From NCBI GenBank assembly GCA_964565895.1, contig CAZMGT010000010.1, positions 13,208 to 77,207 of the forward strand: 64,000 nucleotides of DNA, in the 5' to 3' direction. This document shows positions 42,146 through 51,162 of this stretch, piece by piece. A program made the translations under genes and the position numbers. The first letter of the stretch is position 1, and every line of letters begins with the position of its first letter. Under the pieces are notes generated by a model. That model made no database searches and was not told the origin of the DNA. It saw only the letters and a program-made list of their open reading frames with translations. This stretch comes from CAZMGT01 sp964565895. Its GTDB lineage: Bacteria; Armatimonadota; Zipacnadia; UBA1398; CAZMGT01.

Positions 42146-42541
42146 ATGCAAACCGGCGACAATTACAGCGCATATGTCCAGCCGCTAATCTTCTTTTTCG
42201 GGGCGATCCTCTTTCTCATTGCCGCTTTGTTTTTTGCTTGGCTGCTGCGCCCCAACAACCCGACCAAGGCCAAGCGCTCCACCTACGAGTGCGGCGAGCT
42301 GCCCATCGGCGCTGCCTGGTATCAGCACCCTATTCAGTTTTATTTGTTTGCCCTGCTGTTCGTCGTTTTCGACGTTGAAGCTATTTTTCTGTTTCCCTGG
42401 GCGGTGCAGGCCCAAAAGTTTATCCTGCGCAGCCCCGCCTGGGCGATATTTGCCATTGTAGAAATGGCGTTTTTCGTCCTCGTTCTCGTCATCGGCTGGT
42501 TTTATGCGCTCAAGAAGGGGGCGTTCGAATGGATGGAATAG
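42146..42541 (+). CDS. nuoA: Complex I subunit NuoA
   Basis: A 131-residue protein of normal size with three membrane helices and the typical sequence around KRSTYECGELPIG and FYLFALLFVVFDVEAIFLFPWA. NuoA contributes, with NuoH and NuoJ, to the part of the membrane arm near the quinone site. It opens the eleven-gene operon. Its 3' end overlaps the nuoB start by 13 bases. Confidence 0.95.
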   Translation: MQTGDNYSAYVQPLIFFFGAILFLIAALFFAWLLRPNNPTKAKRSTYECGELPIGAAWYQHPIQFYLFALLFVVFDVEAIFLFPWAVQAQKFILRSPAWAIFAIVEMAFFVLVLVIGWFYALKKGAFEWME

Positions 42542-43137
42542 AGCTTCCCCAGGGCTCGCCCGGCCCACGCAGGCGCGAGGTTGAACTCCAGGAGTGGTAC
42601 AACCCCCTGGCCAGTGCCAACCTGGCCAAGGTCCCCGTCGTCGGCCGGCCCGTGTTAAACTGGGCCGAGCGCATTATCCTCTCCTGGGCGCGGCGGCTGT
42701 CGCTCTGGCCGATTTTGTTCGGCCTGGCCTGTTGCGCCATTGAGATGATGTGCGCCTATGCGGGGAGGTTCGACCTCGACCGCTTCGGGGTCATCCCCCG
42801 GGCCACGCCGCGCCAGGCCGACGTGATGCTTGTCGCGGGCACGGTTACCCACAAAATGGCCCCCCGCCTGCGCCTGCTTTACGACCAAATGCCCGAGCCG
42901 AAATATGTCATCTCCATGGGCAGTTGCGCCAACTGCGGCGGGCCGTTTCGCGATGGCTACCACGTTGTGCGCGGGGTGGACTTAATTATCCCCGTGGACA
43001 TCTACGTTCCCGGCTGCCCGCCGCGGCCGGAGGCTTTGTTTCAGGCGTTTGCCATGCTCCGCGAGAAGATTAAAAAGGGCATTCCCCCCGTCGCCCCCAC
43101 GCGCGAGGCCCCGCCCGGGGAGGAGATTTTGTTTTGA
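42529..43137 (+). CDS. nuoB: Complex I subunit NuoB (N2 iron-sulfur cluster)
   Basis: A 202-residue protein carrying the four cluster-N2 cysteines: adjacent pair in GLACCAIEMM, one in SMGSCANCGG and one in VPGCPPRPE. This cluster passes electrons to quinone. The ATG lies inside the end of nuoA, and the stop overlaps the nuoC TTG start (TTGA), implying coupled translation of A, B and C. Confidence 0.96.
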   Translation: MDGIELPQGSPGPRRREVELQEWYNPLASANLAKVPVVGRPVLNWAERIILSWARRLSLWPILFGLACCAIEMMCAYAGRFDLDRFGVIPRATPRQADVMLVAGTVTHKMAPRLRLLYDQMPEPKYVISMGSCANCGGPFRDGYHVVRGVDLIIPVDIYVPGCPPRPEALFQAFAMLREKIKKGIPPVAPTREAPPGEEILF

Positions 43138-43685
43138 CGGCAAGCGAAGCGCTTGACCTTTTGCGGCCGGAGATCGAGCCCCTCGGCGGGCAGCTCGCCG
43201 AGGAGCATGGGGCGCTGTGCATTACCTGCCCCGACGACCGCGTGCCCCAGGTGCTGCGCAAGCTGCGCGACGGGCCGCTGGCCTTCGACTATCTCTCGTT
43301 CGTCACCGCCGAGGACTATCCCCCGCATACCGAGGAGCCGGCCGAGGGCGAGGGCGGCGCCCCGCGCGAAGTCCCCGGGCGGATCGAGCTCGTCTATCAC
43401 CTATTCTCGCTCGAGCACCGCGTGCAGTGCTTCGTGCGCACGGCGCTTGCTCGCGAGGCCCCGCGTATCGCCACGGTGTCCGACATTTATCCCGGCGCGG
43501 CGTGGCACGAGCGCGAGACCTACGATCTGTTCGGCGTGGTGTTTGTCGGGCATCCCGATCTGCGGCGCATTCTGCTCCCCGACTATTGGGTGGGGCATCC
43601 GCTGCGCAAGGACTACGATCCCTCGCAGACGCCGCTTGTCTACACGCCGGAGAAGCGCTGGCCGGAGGTGGCCGACAAGCGATGA
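43134..43685 (+). CDS. nuoC: Complex I subunit NuoC
   Basis: A 183-residue 30-kDa-type subunit with FDYLSFVTAEDYPP, RIELVYHLFSL and the signature WHERETYDLFGVVFVGHPDL, then the C-terminal LRKDYDPSQTP segment. The start is TTG, overlapping the nuoB stop, with GGGGAGGAG upstream. NuoC and NuoD are separate proteins here, not fused as in E. coli. Confidence 0.94.
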   Translation: MTASEALDLLRPEIEPLGGQLAEEHGALCITCPDDRVPQVLRKLRDGPLAFDYLSFVTAEDYPPHTEEPAEGEGGAPREVPGRIELVYHLFSLEHRVQCFVRTALAREAPRIATVSDIYPGAAWHERETYDLFGVVFVGHPDLRRILLPDYWVGHPLRKDYDPSQTPLVYTPEKRWPEVADKR

Positions 43686-44824
43686 GCCGCACGCTCACCC
43701 CAGAGGAGCGCGCGCACGCCACCGAGGCACCCGTGTTCGAGGAGATGATCCTGAACATGGGGCCGCAGCACCCGAGCACGCACGGGGTGCTGCGCCTTGT
43801 TCTGCGCGTTTCGGGCGAGGTTATTGAGGAGTGCAAGTTTCACATCGGCTACCTCCATCGCTGCCACGAGAAAATCGCCGAGGAACACGGCTACCTGGGC
43901 TACCTCCCCCTCGCCGACCGGCTAGACTACGTTTGCGCCGGCCCCAACCAGTGGGCCGCGTGCTTGGCCATGGAGAAGCTCGCGGGGATCGAGGTCCCCG
44001 AGCGCGCGGAATACCTGCGCGTTATCGCCGCGGAGCTTAACCGTATCGCGAGCCACCTGCTGTTTATCGCCACGTTCGGCAACGATCTCGCCGCGGTAAG
44101 CGTGTTCCTCTATGGCATGCGCGAGCGCGAGATGGTTATTGACCTCCTCGAGGCCCTCTCCGGCCAGCGTCTAACCTATAACTACTATCGCGTGGGCGGC
44201 GTGGGCTGGGACATGCCCGAGGGGTTTGCCGAGCGCTGCCGCGAGGTGCTCGATATTATCGAGTCCCGCCTGCCGCACTATAACGACCTGTTTACCAACA
44301 ACGCGGTAATGCGCGCGCGGACGGAGGGCGTGGGCGTCGTCCCGCCGGACAGGGCGATCGCCTTCGGCATGTCCGGGCCCACCCTGCGCGCCTCGGGCGT
44401 GCCCTACGATGTGCGGCGTTCCGACCCCTACGGAATTTACGATCGGTTCGAGTTCGAGGTCGTCGTGGGCGAGCGCGGCGACACGTTCGACCGGTTTTGG
44501 ATGCGCGTGCGCGAGATTCAAGAGTCGGCGAAAATCATTCGCCAAGCGTTGGACCAGATTCCCCCGGGAGAGATACGGACGAAGCTTAAGGGACGTTTCC
44601 GGCCGCCCCCGGGGCGGGCCTATGGGCACGTCGAGGGCGCGCGCGGCGACGTCGGCTATTACATCGTCTCCGACGGCACGGACAAGCCCTATCGCCTAAA
44701 GGTCCGCTCGCCCTGCTTCTCCAACCTCGCGGGCATGGAGGAGATGTTCCGCGGGTGGAAGATCGCCGATGTCGTGGCCATTTTGGGGAGCATTGACATC
44801 GTCCTGGGCTGCGTGGACCGCTAG
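43682..44824 (+). CDS. nuoD: Complex I subunit NuoD
   Basis: A 380-residue 49-kDa-type subunit with NMGPQHPSTHGVLRL, CHEKIAEEHGYLGYLPLADR, ELNRIASHLLFIA and the C-terminal LGSIDIVLGCVDR. It forms the quinone-binding pocket with NuoB. The frame is open upstream into nuoC, but the ATG at 43682 overlaps the nuoC stop (ATGA) and gives the expected N-terminus. The nickel ligands of hydrogenase homologues are absent, as expected for complex I. Confidence 0.95.
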   Translation: MSRTLTPEERAHATEAPVFEEMILNMGPQHPSTHGVLRLVLRVSGEVIEECKFHIGYLHRCHEKIAEEHGYLGYLPLADRLDYVCAGPNQWAACLAMEKLAGIEVPERAEYLRVIAAELNRIASHLLFIATFGNDLAAVSVFLYGMREREMVIDLLEALSGQRLTYNYYRVGGVGWDMPEGFAERCREVLDIIESRLPHYNDLFTNNAVMRARTEGVGVVPPDRAIAFGMSGPTLRASGVPYDVRRSDPYGIYDRFEFEVVVGERGDTFDRFWMRVREIQESAKIIRQALDQIPPGEIRTKLKGRFRPPPGRAYGHVEGARGDVGYYIVSDGTDKPYRLKVRSPCFSNLAGMEEMFRGWKIADVVAILGSIDIVLGCVDR

Positions 44825-44857
44825 GGCCGCGGCCCGGGGCGCCGCGTGGAGGAACTG

Positions 44858-45889
44858 ATGCGCAGCGGCCTAATCGAGAGCTTTGTCGGGCGGCTCGTCG
44901 AGCCCCTGGTGCACAGGTTCCCCTGGATTACGTATATCGCCCCCGTGGTGATCATCCTCGGGCTGATCGCCGTGGCCGTGCTTTTGATTATTTATTTCGA
45001 GCGCAAGGTCTCCGCGCACATCCAGAGCCGCCTCGGCCCGATGCATCACGGGCCGCACGGGATCATCCAGACGTTCGCCGACGCGCTTAAGCTTTTGCAC
45101 AAGGAGGACCTGATCCCGGAGTGCGCCGACCGCGCGCTGATGATCATCGCTCCGTTTGTCGTGTTCATCCCCGCGGTGATGGTTTATGTGGTCATCCCGT
45201 TTGGCCCGGGGTGGATTGTGCGCGACCTGAACATTGGCGTGCTTTACCTGTGCGCGGTAACGGCGATTACCACGCTGGGGGTTTTGTCCGGCGGCTGGGC
45301 GGGGAACAACAAGTGGTCGCTGCTTGGCGGCCTGCGCGCCGCGGCGCAGGTCATCTCCTATGAGATCCCCATGGTGCTCTCGATGATCGTCGTCGTTATG
45401 CTCGCGGGCTCGATGTCTATGGTAAAGATCGTCGAGGCGCAAAACCCTGTGCCGTTTGTGCTTTATCCGTGCGGGCTGGTGGCCTTTTTGACCTACTTTA
45501 CCTCGGCCCTGGCCGAGGTGTGCCGCAACCCGTTCGACCTCCCCGAGGCGGAGTCGGAGCTCGTCGCCGGCTATCACACGGAGTATACCGGGTTTCGCTT
45601 TGCCATTTTCTTCATGGCCGAGTTCGCCAACGTCATGGCCGTTTCCATGATCGCCGCGACGCTGTTTTTCGGGGGTTGGCTTGGGCCGTTTGGGCCGAGC
45701 GTGCTCTGGTTTGCCGCAAAGACGGTGTTGTTTATCTTCGTCTTCATGTGGATTAAGTGGACCCTCCCTCGGCTGCGCATCGATCAGCTCTTGCGCGTGG
45801 CCTGGCTGGGGCTGATTCCCATCTGCCTGGCGAACATCGGCCTTGCCGTAGCTGTGCTTGCGCTTAAGGCATATATCGTCGCGGGGTGA
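44858..45889 (+). CDS. nuoH: Complex I subunit NuoH
   Basis: An eight-helix membrane subunit. Hallmarks are YFERKVSAHIQSRLGPMHHG, EIPMVLSMIVVVM, NPFDLPEAESELVAGYHTEY and the C-terminal FMWIKWTLPRLRIDQLL. The ATG at 44858 has GGAGG five bases upstream; a GTG at 44846 is also in frame and would add four residues. It follows nuoD as usual when the NADH module genes are absent. Confidence 0.95.
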   Translation: MRSGLIESFVGRLVEPLVHRFPWITYIAPVVIILGLIAVAVLLIIYFERKVSAHIQSRLGPMHHGPHGIIQTFADALKLLHKEDLIPECADRALMIIAPFVVFIPAVMVYVVIPFGPGWIVRDLNIGVLYLCAVTAITTLGVLSGGWAGNNKWSLLGGLRAAAQVISYEIPMVLSMIVVVMLAGSMSMVKIVEAQNPVPFVLYPCGLVAFLTYFTSALAEVCRNPFDLPEAESELVAGYHTEYTGFRFAIFFMAEFANVMAVSMIAATLFFGGWLGPFGPSVLWFAAKTVLFIFVFMWIKWTLPRLRIDQLLRVAWLGLIPICLANIGLAVAVLALKAYIVAG

Positions 45890-45892
45890 GCG

Positions 45893-46423
45893 ATGAGCCC
45901 GCTAGGCAGATTTTGGAAGCACGTGCGCGATGCCCTGGTTACCACGGCGAAGGGCATGCGGGTGACCATTCACTACTTTTTCCGCGCGCCGAACACCGTG
46001 CAGTATCCCTATGAGCGGATCGACATCTCGCCCCGCTGGCGGGGGCGGCACAGGCAGCGCGTAGACGAAAACGGCATTCCCCTGTGCATCGGCTGCAAGT
46101 CGTGCGCGCGCGCCTGCCCGGATGGGTGCATTCACATCGAAACGTCGAAAAACCCCAACCCGCCGGACAAGCGGCGAAGGCTGAAAATCGACGTGTTTAC
46201 GATAGACCTTGCCCGGTGTATGTATTGCGGGCTGTGCGTCGAGGCCTGTCCCGTAGACTGCCTCGTGATGGTGCCCGACTACGAGTATTGCACATATACC
46301 TTGGAGGAGATGGTCGCCGACTGGCAGACCCAGCTTCGCCCCGAGCCGCTGTCGGAGCTTGAGCTTGAGCTTTTGCGCAAAAAGGAGGAGCAACCCGCGG
46401 AGGCCCAGGCGCAAACACAATAG
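45893..46423 (+). CDS. nuoI: Complex I subunit NuoI (two 4Fe-4S clusters)
   Basis: A 176-residue ferredoxin-like subunit with two cluster motifs, CIGCKSCARACPDGCI and CMYCGLCVEACPVDCL (about residues 66-120). It carries electrons towards NuoB. A Glu/Gln-rich tail of about 30 residues extends beyond the core. In complexes that lack NuoEFG this subunit is the probable entry point for a ferredoxin-like donor. Confidence 0.95.
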   Translation: MSPLGRFWKHVRDALVTTAKGMRVTIHYFFRAPNTVQYPYERIDISPRWRGRHRQRVDENGIPLCIGCKSCARACPDGCIHIETSKNPNPPDKRRRLKIDVFTIDLARCMYCGLCVEACPVDCLVMVPDYEYCTYTLEEMVADWQTQLRPEPLSELELELLRKKEEQPAEAQAQTQ

Positions 46424-46449
46424 CCCCGCGGGCGCAGGGGAGTCAGACC

Positions 46450-46974
46450 GTGGGAGTAGACGTGATCGTATTTTTGCTCTTTGCCCTCGCGGCGATCGTC
46501 GGCGCGCTGTTTGTCGTGCAGTCGCCGAACATTATGCACAGCGTGGTCGGGCTGTTCCTCACCGTGGTTATGGTCGCGGGCATGTTCTTCTTGCTCAACG
46601 CCCCGTTCGTGGGCGCCGTCCAGCTTATGGTTTACGCGGGGGGCATCGTCGTCCTCATCGCGTTTGTCGTTATGCTCGTGCGGCGCATTACGGGCGAGGA
46701 CATTCGCTTGCACAATCGCCAAGTGGGCGTGGCCCTGCTCATCGGCGGGGCGTTTGTCGCTTGGGCGTGCTACCTCGTGCGCACGACGTTCCTCGCCCCC
46801 ACCCCGCTGGGCGGGCCGCAGGCCACGGAGCAGGGGATCCCCGTGGAGGACTTTGCCCGCCGGCTGATTACCGACTACCTCTTGCCGTTTGAGATCGCCT
46901 CCGTGCTCCTTGTGGTGGCCATGATCGGCGCCGTGCTCCTCACCGGGCGCGGGAGGGGGGAGCGCCGTGGCTGA
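46450..46974 (+). CDS. nuoJ: Complex I subunit NuoJ
   Basis: A 174-residue five-helix subunit with SPNIMHSVVGLFLT and FVGAVQLMVYAGGIVVLIAF, the latter including the conserved pi-bulge helix. The start is GTG. Its end overlaps the start of nuoK by eight bases. Confidence 0.93.
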   Translation: MGVDVIVFLLFALAAIVGALFVVQSPNIMHSVVGLFLTVVMVAGMFFLLNAPFVGAVQLMVYAGGIVVLIAFVVMLVRRITGEDIRLHNRQVGVALLIGGAFVAWACYLVRTTFLAPTPLGGPQATEQGIPVEDFARRLITDYLLPFEIASVLLVVAMIGAVLLTGRGRGERRG

Positions 46975-47287
46975 GCTGTCCCTGGCCCATTTTTTAATCT
47001 TCGCCGCCGCGCTGTTTGCCATCGGGCTTTATGGCGCGCTCACGCGGCGCAACGCGTTGGGCATTTTGATGAGCATTGAGCTTATGCTTAACGCGGCAAA
47101 CGTTAATCTGGCGGCGTTTTCGCGCTTTGTCACACCCACGGTAAGCACCATCTACGGCCAGTTTTTCGTCGTCTTCGTAATAACCGTAGCCGCGGCGGAG
47201 GCCGCCGTGGGCCTGGCGATCATCCTCGCCGTCTACCGCCTCCGGGGCACGGTAGACGCGGACGAGGTTAACCTGATGAAGGGGTAA
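46967..47287 (+). CDS. nuoK: Complex I subunit NuoK
   Basis: A 106-residue three-helix subunit of normal size, homologous to MrpC antiporter subunits. GILMSIELMLNAANVNLAAF holds the conserved membrane glutamate, and ITVAAAEAAVGLAIIL a second. GTG start within the end of nuoJ. Confidence 0.94.
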   Translation: MAELSLAHFLIFAAALFAIGLYGALTRRNALGILMSIELMLNAANVNLAAFSRFVTPTVSTIYGQFFVVFVITVAAAEAAVGLAIILAVYRLRGTVDADEVNLMKG

Positions 47288-47290
47288 GCG

Positions 47291-49468
47291 GTGGAGTTTT
47301 TGGTGCACAACCCGTACTTCATCCCCATCCTGCCCGCGCTGGCGTTTGCCACCGTGCTCTTCCTCGGCGCGCGCACCCCGGGCCGCGGGGCATACATCGT
47401 CATCGGCTCCATGGTCGTCAGTTGCCTCTGGTCGTTCGTTTTGCTGTGGTGGCTGTACAGCGGCGGGGAGATCCCCCGCGGGAGCTTCGTGTGGGCCGTC
47501 GCCGGCGTGCCGCTTGAGTTTGGCTTTGCCGTTGACGCGGGCGCGGCGTGCATGCTCGCCATGGTCTCGCTCGTCGCCCTGCTCATCATCATCTATTCCC
47601 AGGGCTACATGCGCGACGACCCGCTTTATTCCCGCTTTTTCGCCTATCTCGCCCTGTTCTCCGCGGCAATGTTAACCCTCGTGCTCACGAGCAACTTAAT
47701 TTTGCTGTTCTGCTCGTGGGAGCTTGTCGGGCTAATGTCCTACCTGCTTATTGGCTTTTGGTTTGAGCGGCCGCAGGCGGCGCGCGCGGCAAAAAAGGCG
47801 TTTATGACAACGCGCATCGGCGACGTCGGCTTCTCGCTCGCCATCGTGCTTATCTTCGTCGTGTGCAAGTCGCTGAACCTGGACGTAATCTTCGCCGAGA
47901 TCCCCAAGCAGCCGCCGGCGATCAAGTTCGCCATCGCCATCCTCTTGTTCTGCGGGGCGGTGGGCAAGTCGGCGCAGTTTCCCCTGCACGTTTGGCTGCC
48001 CGACGCCATGGAGGGCCCCACGCCGGTGAGCGCGCTAATTCACGCGGCGACGATGGTCGCCGCCGGCGTGTTCCTCGTCTGGCGCACGTCGCCGATCTTC
48101 GCGGCCACCGCGGGCGCCGGCGCGCTCGACGCGACCGTCTACGTCGCGGGGATCGGCGCGCTGACCGCGGTTATGGCGGCGACGATCGCCGTCGTCCAGA
48201 CGGACATTAAGCGTGTGCTCGCCTATTCCACGATAAGCCAGCTCGGCTACATGATGCTCGGGCTAGGGGCCGGGCTATATTTGGGGCAGTTTGGGGGCGA
48301 GCTGTTCTCCGGGCTGTTTCATTTGCTCACGCACGCGTTTTTCAAGGCCCTGCTCTTTCTCGCCGCGGGGAGCGTAATCATCGGCACGCACCACCATCAG
48401 GACATCGCCCAGCTCGGCGGCCTGGCGCGCAAAATGCCCATTACCTGCGCCACGTTCGTCGTCGGGGCGCTGGCCCTGTGCGGCGTGGGCATTCCCGGGC
48501 TGGGCGTGGGGTTCTCTGGGTTCCACAGCAAAGACGCCATTCTCGCCGACGCCCTGGTCGCCGCGCGCCACGGCCTGCCCGCGGCGTTTTATTGGCTCGG
48601 CGTCCTCGGCGCTGCGCTAACCGCGTTTTACATGACTCGCTGCGTGGTGCTCACGTTCTGGACGGAGCCCCGCGACGAGCATGTTTTCGAGCATGCGCGC
48701 GAGACGCCGCCCGTGATGACCGTGCCGTTGGTCATCCTCGCCCTGTTTGCCGTGGGCGCGGGCTGGCTCGGGCCGCAGCTCGAGCAGTTCCTCGTCCGCC
48801 AGCACGGCTACGGCGAGGTTGGCGCCGTGGCCGCGGCGCACGCCGCGCACGTGGCCGAGGTCACCGCGGAGGCCGGGAAGCGCGAGCACGAGCAGGCCCA
48901 CGCCCAGGTGGGCATGGTCACCTCCGGGCTTGTTGTGATGAGCGTTGCCCTGGGGCTTGCTCTTTATTGGCGCGGGCGGGAGACGGCCGAGGCGCTGCGC
49001 AAAAAGCCCGTGCTCAGCGCCGCCTACAACATCCTCGTACACAAGTACTACCAGGACGAGATTTGGGCCGCGGGCATTCGCGCGCTCATTCGCTTTGCCA
49101 TCTGGTGCGCGACGTTTGACTTTTGGGTCATCGACCTTCTCGTGCGCGGCTGGGGCCCGGTTACCGTGTGGGTCTCGCGGCGCACACTGCGCTTTGACCT
49201 TAAGGTTATCGACGACTTTCTCGTCCATCTCGGGCCGCGGGTGGCCTATTGCCTGGGCTTTGTCCTGACCTTCCTGCAAACGGGCTCGGTGCAGAACTAT
49301 ATGCTCGTCGCCGCGCTCGGGGCGGTGGGGTTTGTCGGGTTTTTGGCGATAACGCATCTTTGGCCGCTGTGGACGGCGGCCGCGGCAGGCGCGGCTACCA
49401 CGGTTGTCGGGCTTGCCCTCATTCGCCTCGCCGAGGCCCTGCGCGAGCGGCAGAGAGCGGGGACATAG
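47291..49468 (+). CDS. nuoL: Complex I subunit NuoL
   Basis: A 725-residue antiporter-like proton-pumping subunit with SWELVGLMSYLLIGFW (conserved TM5 Glu), HVWLPDAMEGPTPVSALIH and TISQLGYMMLGLG. The long amphipathic lateral helix follows at the C-terminus. It is about 80-100 residues longer than many homologues owing to a His/Ala/Glu-rich loop at about 510-545 (AAAHAAHVAEVTAEAG). The start is GTG four bases after nuoK. Confidence 0.94.
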   Translation: MEFLVHNPYFIPILPALAFATVLFLGARTPGRGAYIVIGSMVVSCLWSFVLLWWLYSGGEIPRGSFVWAVAGVPLEFGFAVDAGAACMLAMVSLVALLIIIYSQGYMRDDPLYSRFFAYLALFSAAMLTLVLTSNLILLFCSWELVGLMSYLLIGFWFERPQAARAAKKAFMTTRIGDVGFSLAIVLIFVVCKSLNLDVIFAEIPKQPPAIKFAIAILLFCGAVGKSAQFPLHVWLPDAMEGPTPVSALIHAATMVAAGVFLVWRTSPIFAATAGAGALDATVYVAGIGALTAVMAATIAVVQTDIKRVLAYSTISQLGYMMLGLGAGLYLGQFGGELFSGLFHLLTHAFFKALLFLAAGSVIIGTHHHQDIAQLGGLARKMPITCATFVVGALALCGVGIPGLGVGFSGFHSKDAILADALVAARHGLPAAFYWLGVLGAALTAFYMTRCVVLTFWTEPRDEHVFEHARETPPVMTVPLVILALFAVGAGWLGPQLEQFLVRQHGYGEVGAVAAAHAAHVAEVTAEAGKREHEQAHAQVGMVTSGLVVMSVALGLALYWRGRETAEALRKKPVLSAAYNILVHKYYQDEIWAAGIRALIRFAIWCATFDFWVIDLLVRGWGPVTVWVSRRTLRFDLKVIDDFLVHLGPRVAYCLGFVLTFLQTGSVQNYMLVAALGAVGFVGFLAITHLWPLWTAAAAGAATTVVGLALIRLAEALRERQRAGT

Positions 49469-49548
49469 CCGCCGATGATCGCCATATGCCGAAGCAGTAT
49501 GCCGTCTACTAACCGCGACAGCCAGCGCGCAAGAGGTGTGGTGGTGCG

Positions 49549-51132
49549 ATGAACATGGCCACGTTTCCCGTGCTCTCCACGCTCGTCTTCCTCCCCGTGG
49601 CTGGGGCGATCCTCGTCATGCTCATCCCCAAGCAGGAGAAGGTCGCCATCCGCACCGCGGCGATCGCCACCTCCGCGGTGTGCCTTGTCCTCGCGGGGCT
49701 AATGTGGCTCGCCTACGATCACCAAGCGGGCGGGATGCAGCTCGAGGAGCGCTATGTCTGGATCCCGTCCATCGGGGCCACCTACCACATGGGCGTGGAC
49801 GGGGTGAGCCTCCCCCTCGTGTTCCTTACCGCTCTGGTCACCTTTGTCGCCATCCTCTACTCGTGGATTATCGAGGAGCGCGTTAAAGAATACTTCGTCC
49901 TGTTCCTTTTGCTTCAGGGGGCGATGACGGGCGTATTTTGCGCGCTGGACTTTATCTTGTTTTACATCTTCTGGGAAGTAAGCCTCGTGCCGATGTATTT
50001 CATCATCGGCGTGTGGGGCGGGCCGCAGAAGGAATACGCGGCGATTAAGTTCTTCCTATATACCCTCGTGGGCAGCTTGGCCATGCTCCTGGCGATCCTC
50101 GTGTGCTATTACTACAGCGGTGCCGAGGGGCTGCCCAGGACGTTCGACATGCTCGAGCTGATCGAGCGCCAGCCCGCGCAGGCGATGGCCGCGCACGCCG
50201 CGCGCTGGCTGCCCGCGCTTGTCTTCTGGGGCTTTTTTGTCGGCTTTGCCATCAAAATCCCCTGCTTTCCGTTCCACACGTGGCTTCCCGACGCCCACGT
50301 CGAGGCGCCCACCGCGGGCAGCGTCGTCCTCGCCGGCATTTTGCTGAAAATGGGCGGCTATGGGCTAATCCGCGTGCTCATCCCGCTTATGCCCGTGCAC
50401 TGGCTGGCCATGGCCAAGCCCATCGGCGTGCTTGCGTTAATCAGCATTATCTACGGCTCGCTTGTGGCCATGGCCCAGTCCGACCTGAAAAAGCTTATCG
50501 CTTATTCGAGCATCGGGCACATGGGGTTCGTTACCCTGGGCTGCGCGGCGATGAACGCCCAGGGGGTTAACGGGGCGGTTATGCAAATGTTCTCGCACGG
50601 GCTGCTCACGAGCTGCCTGTTTTTGCTCGCCGGGATGATCCACGAGCGGACGCACCACGAGACGCGGGAGATCGACGCGTTCGGCGGCCTGGGGGAGGTC
50701 ACGCCGGTGTACGCTGGGATATTCACCTACGTGGCCATGGGCTCGCTCGGGCTGCCCGGGCTGTCGGGGTTTATCGCGGAGCTGCTCGTGCTCATGGGCG
50801 CGTTTCGCGCGGGTGGGGTGTGGTCGTTCGGCACGCCGCGCGAGCTTTTAGCGTTTGGCACGTGGGCCTATGCCGCGCTTGCCGTGCTCGGGATCATCCT
50901 TGCCGCGGCGTATTTGCTGTGGACGATACAACGGATTTTCCTCGGCCCGCTTAACGAGCGGTGGAAGGACATGGAGGACGTGAACCTGCTCGAGGTGGCC
51001 AGCCTGGCGCCGCTGATGCTCCTCACGTTGATTGTGGGGTGCTATCCTGCGCCGCTGACCTCGACCATCGACGCGACCGTCGTCCCCCTGCTCCAGCGGG
51101 CGTTGGAAGTGGTCCAGGCGCTGGGCGGCTAG
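49549..51132 (+). CDS. nuoM: Complex I subunit NuoM
   Basis: A 527-residue antiporter-like subunit with FYIFWEVSLVPMYFIIGVWGG (TM5 Glu), FHTWLPDAHVEAPTAGSVVLA and AYSSIGHMGFVTLG. An 80-base gap separates it from nuoL; a 25-codon frame there (49475-49552) is probably chance. The ATG is preceded by AAGAGGTG. Confidence 0.95.
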   Translation: MNMATFPVLSTLVFLPVAGAILVMLIPKQEKVAIRTAAIATSAVCLVLAGLMWLAYDHQAGGMQLEERYVWIPSIGATYHMGVDGVSLPLVFLTALVTFVAILYSWIIEERVKEYFVLFLLLQGAMTGVFCALDFILFYIFWEVSLVPMYFIIGVWGGPQKEYAAIKFFLYTLVGSLAMLLAILVCYYYSGAEGLPRTFDMLELIERQPAQAMAAHAARWLPALVFWGFFVGFAIKIPCFPFHTWLPDAHVEAPTAGSVVLAGILLKMGGYGLIRVLIPLMPVHWLAMAKPIGVLALISIIYGSLVAMAQSDLKKLIAYSSIGHMGFVTLGCAAMNAQGVNGAVMQMFSHGLLTSCLFLLAGMIHERTHHETREIDAFGGLGEVTPVYAGIFTYVAMGSLGLPGLSGFIAELLVLMGAFRAGGVWSFGTPRELLAFGTWAYAALAVLGIILAAAYLLWTIQRIFLGPLNERWKDMEDVNLLEVASLAPLMLLTLIVGCYPAPLTSTIDATVVPLLQRALEVVQALGG

Positions 51133-51162
51133 CGCCCGGCGCTGCGCGAGGGGCGGGATAAC

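Noticed and set aside
41751..42173. Longer minus-strand frame (up to 185 codons) upstream of the resB leader ORF
   Set aside because: Its first two thirds run through the nuo leader and the nuoA start and show no protein-like features.
43217..43681. Upstream extension of the nuoD frame
   Set aside because: The frame is open through nuoC, but the extension is Arg/Ala-rich shadow sequence; the ATG at 43682 gives the proper NuoD N-terminus and overlaps the nuoC stop.
49475..49552. 25-codon frame between nuoL and nuoM overlapping the nuoM ATG
   Set aside because: Although it ends in an ATGA overlap, the peptide has no hydrophobic or conserved look and there is no ribosome-binding site before its ATG.
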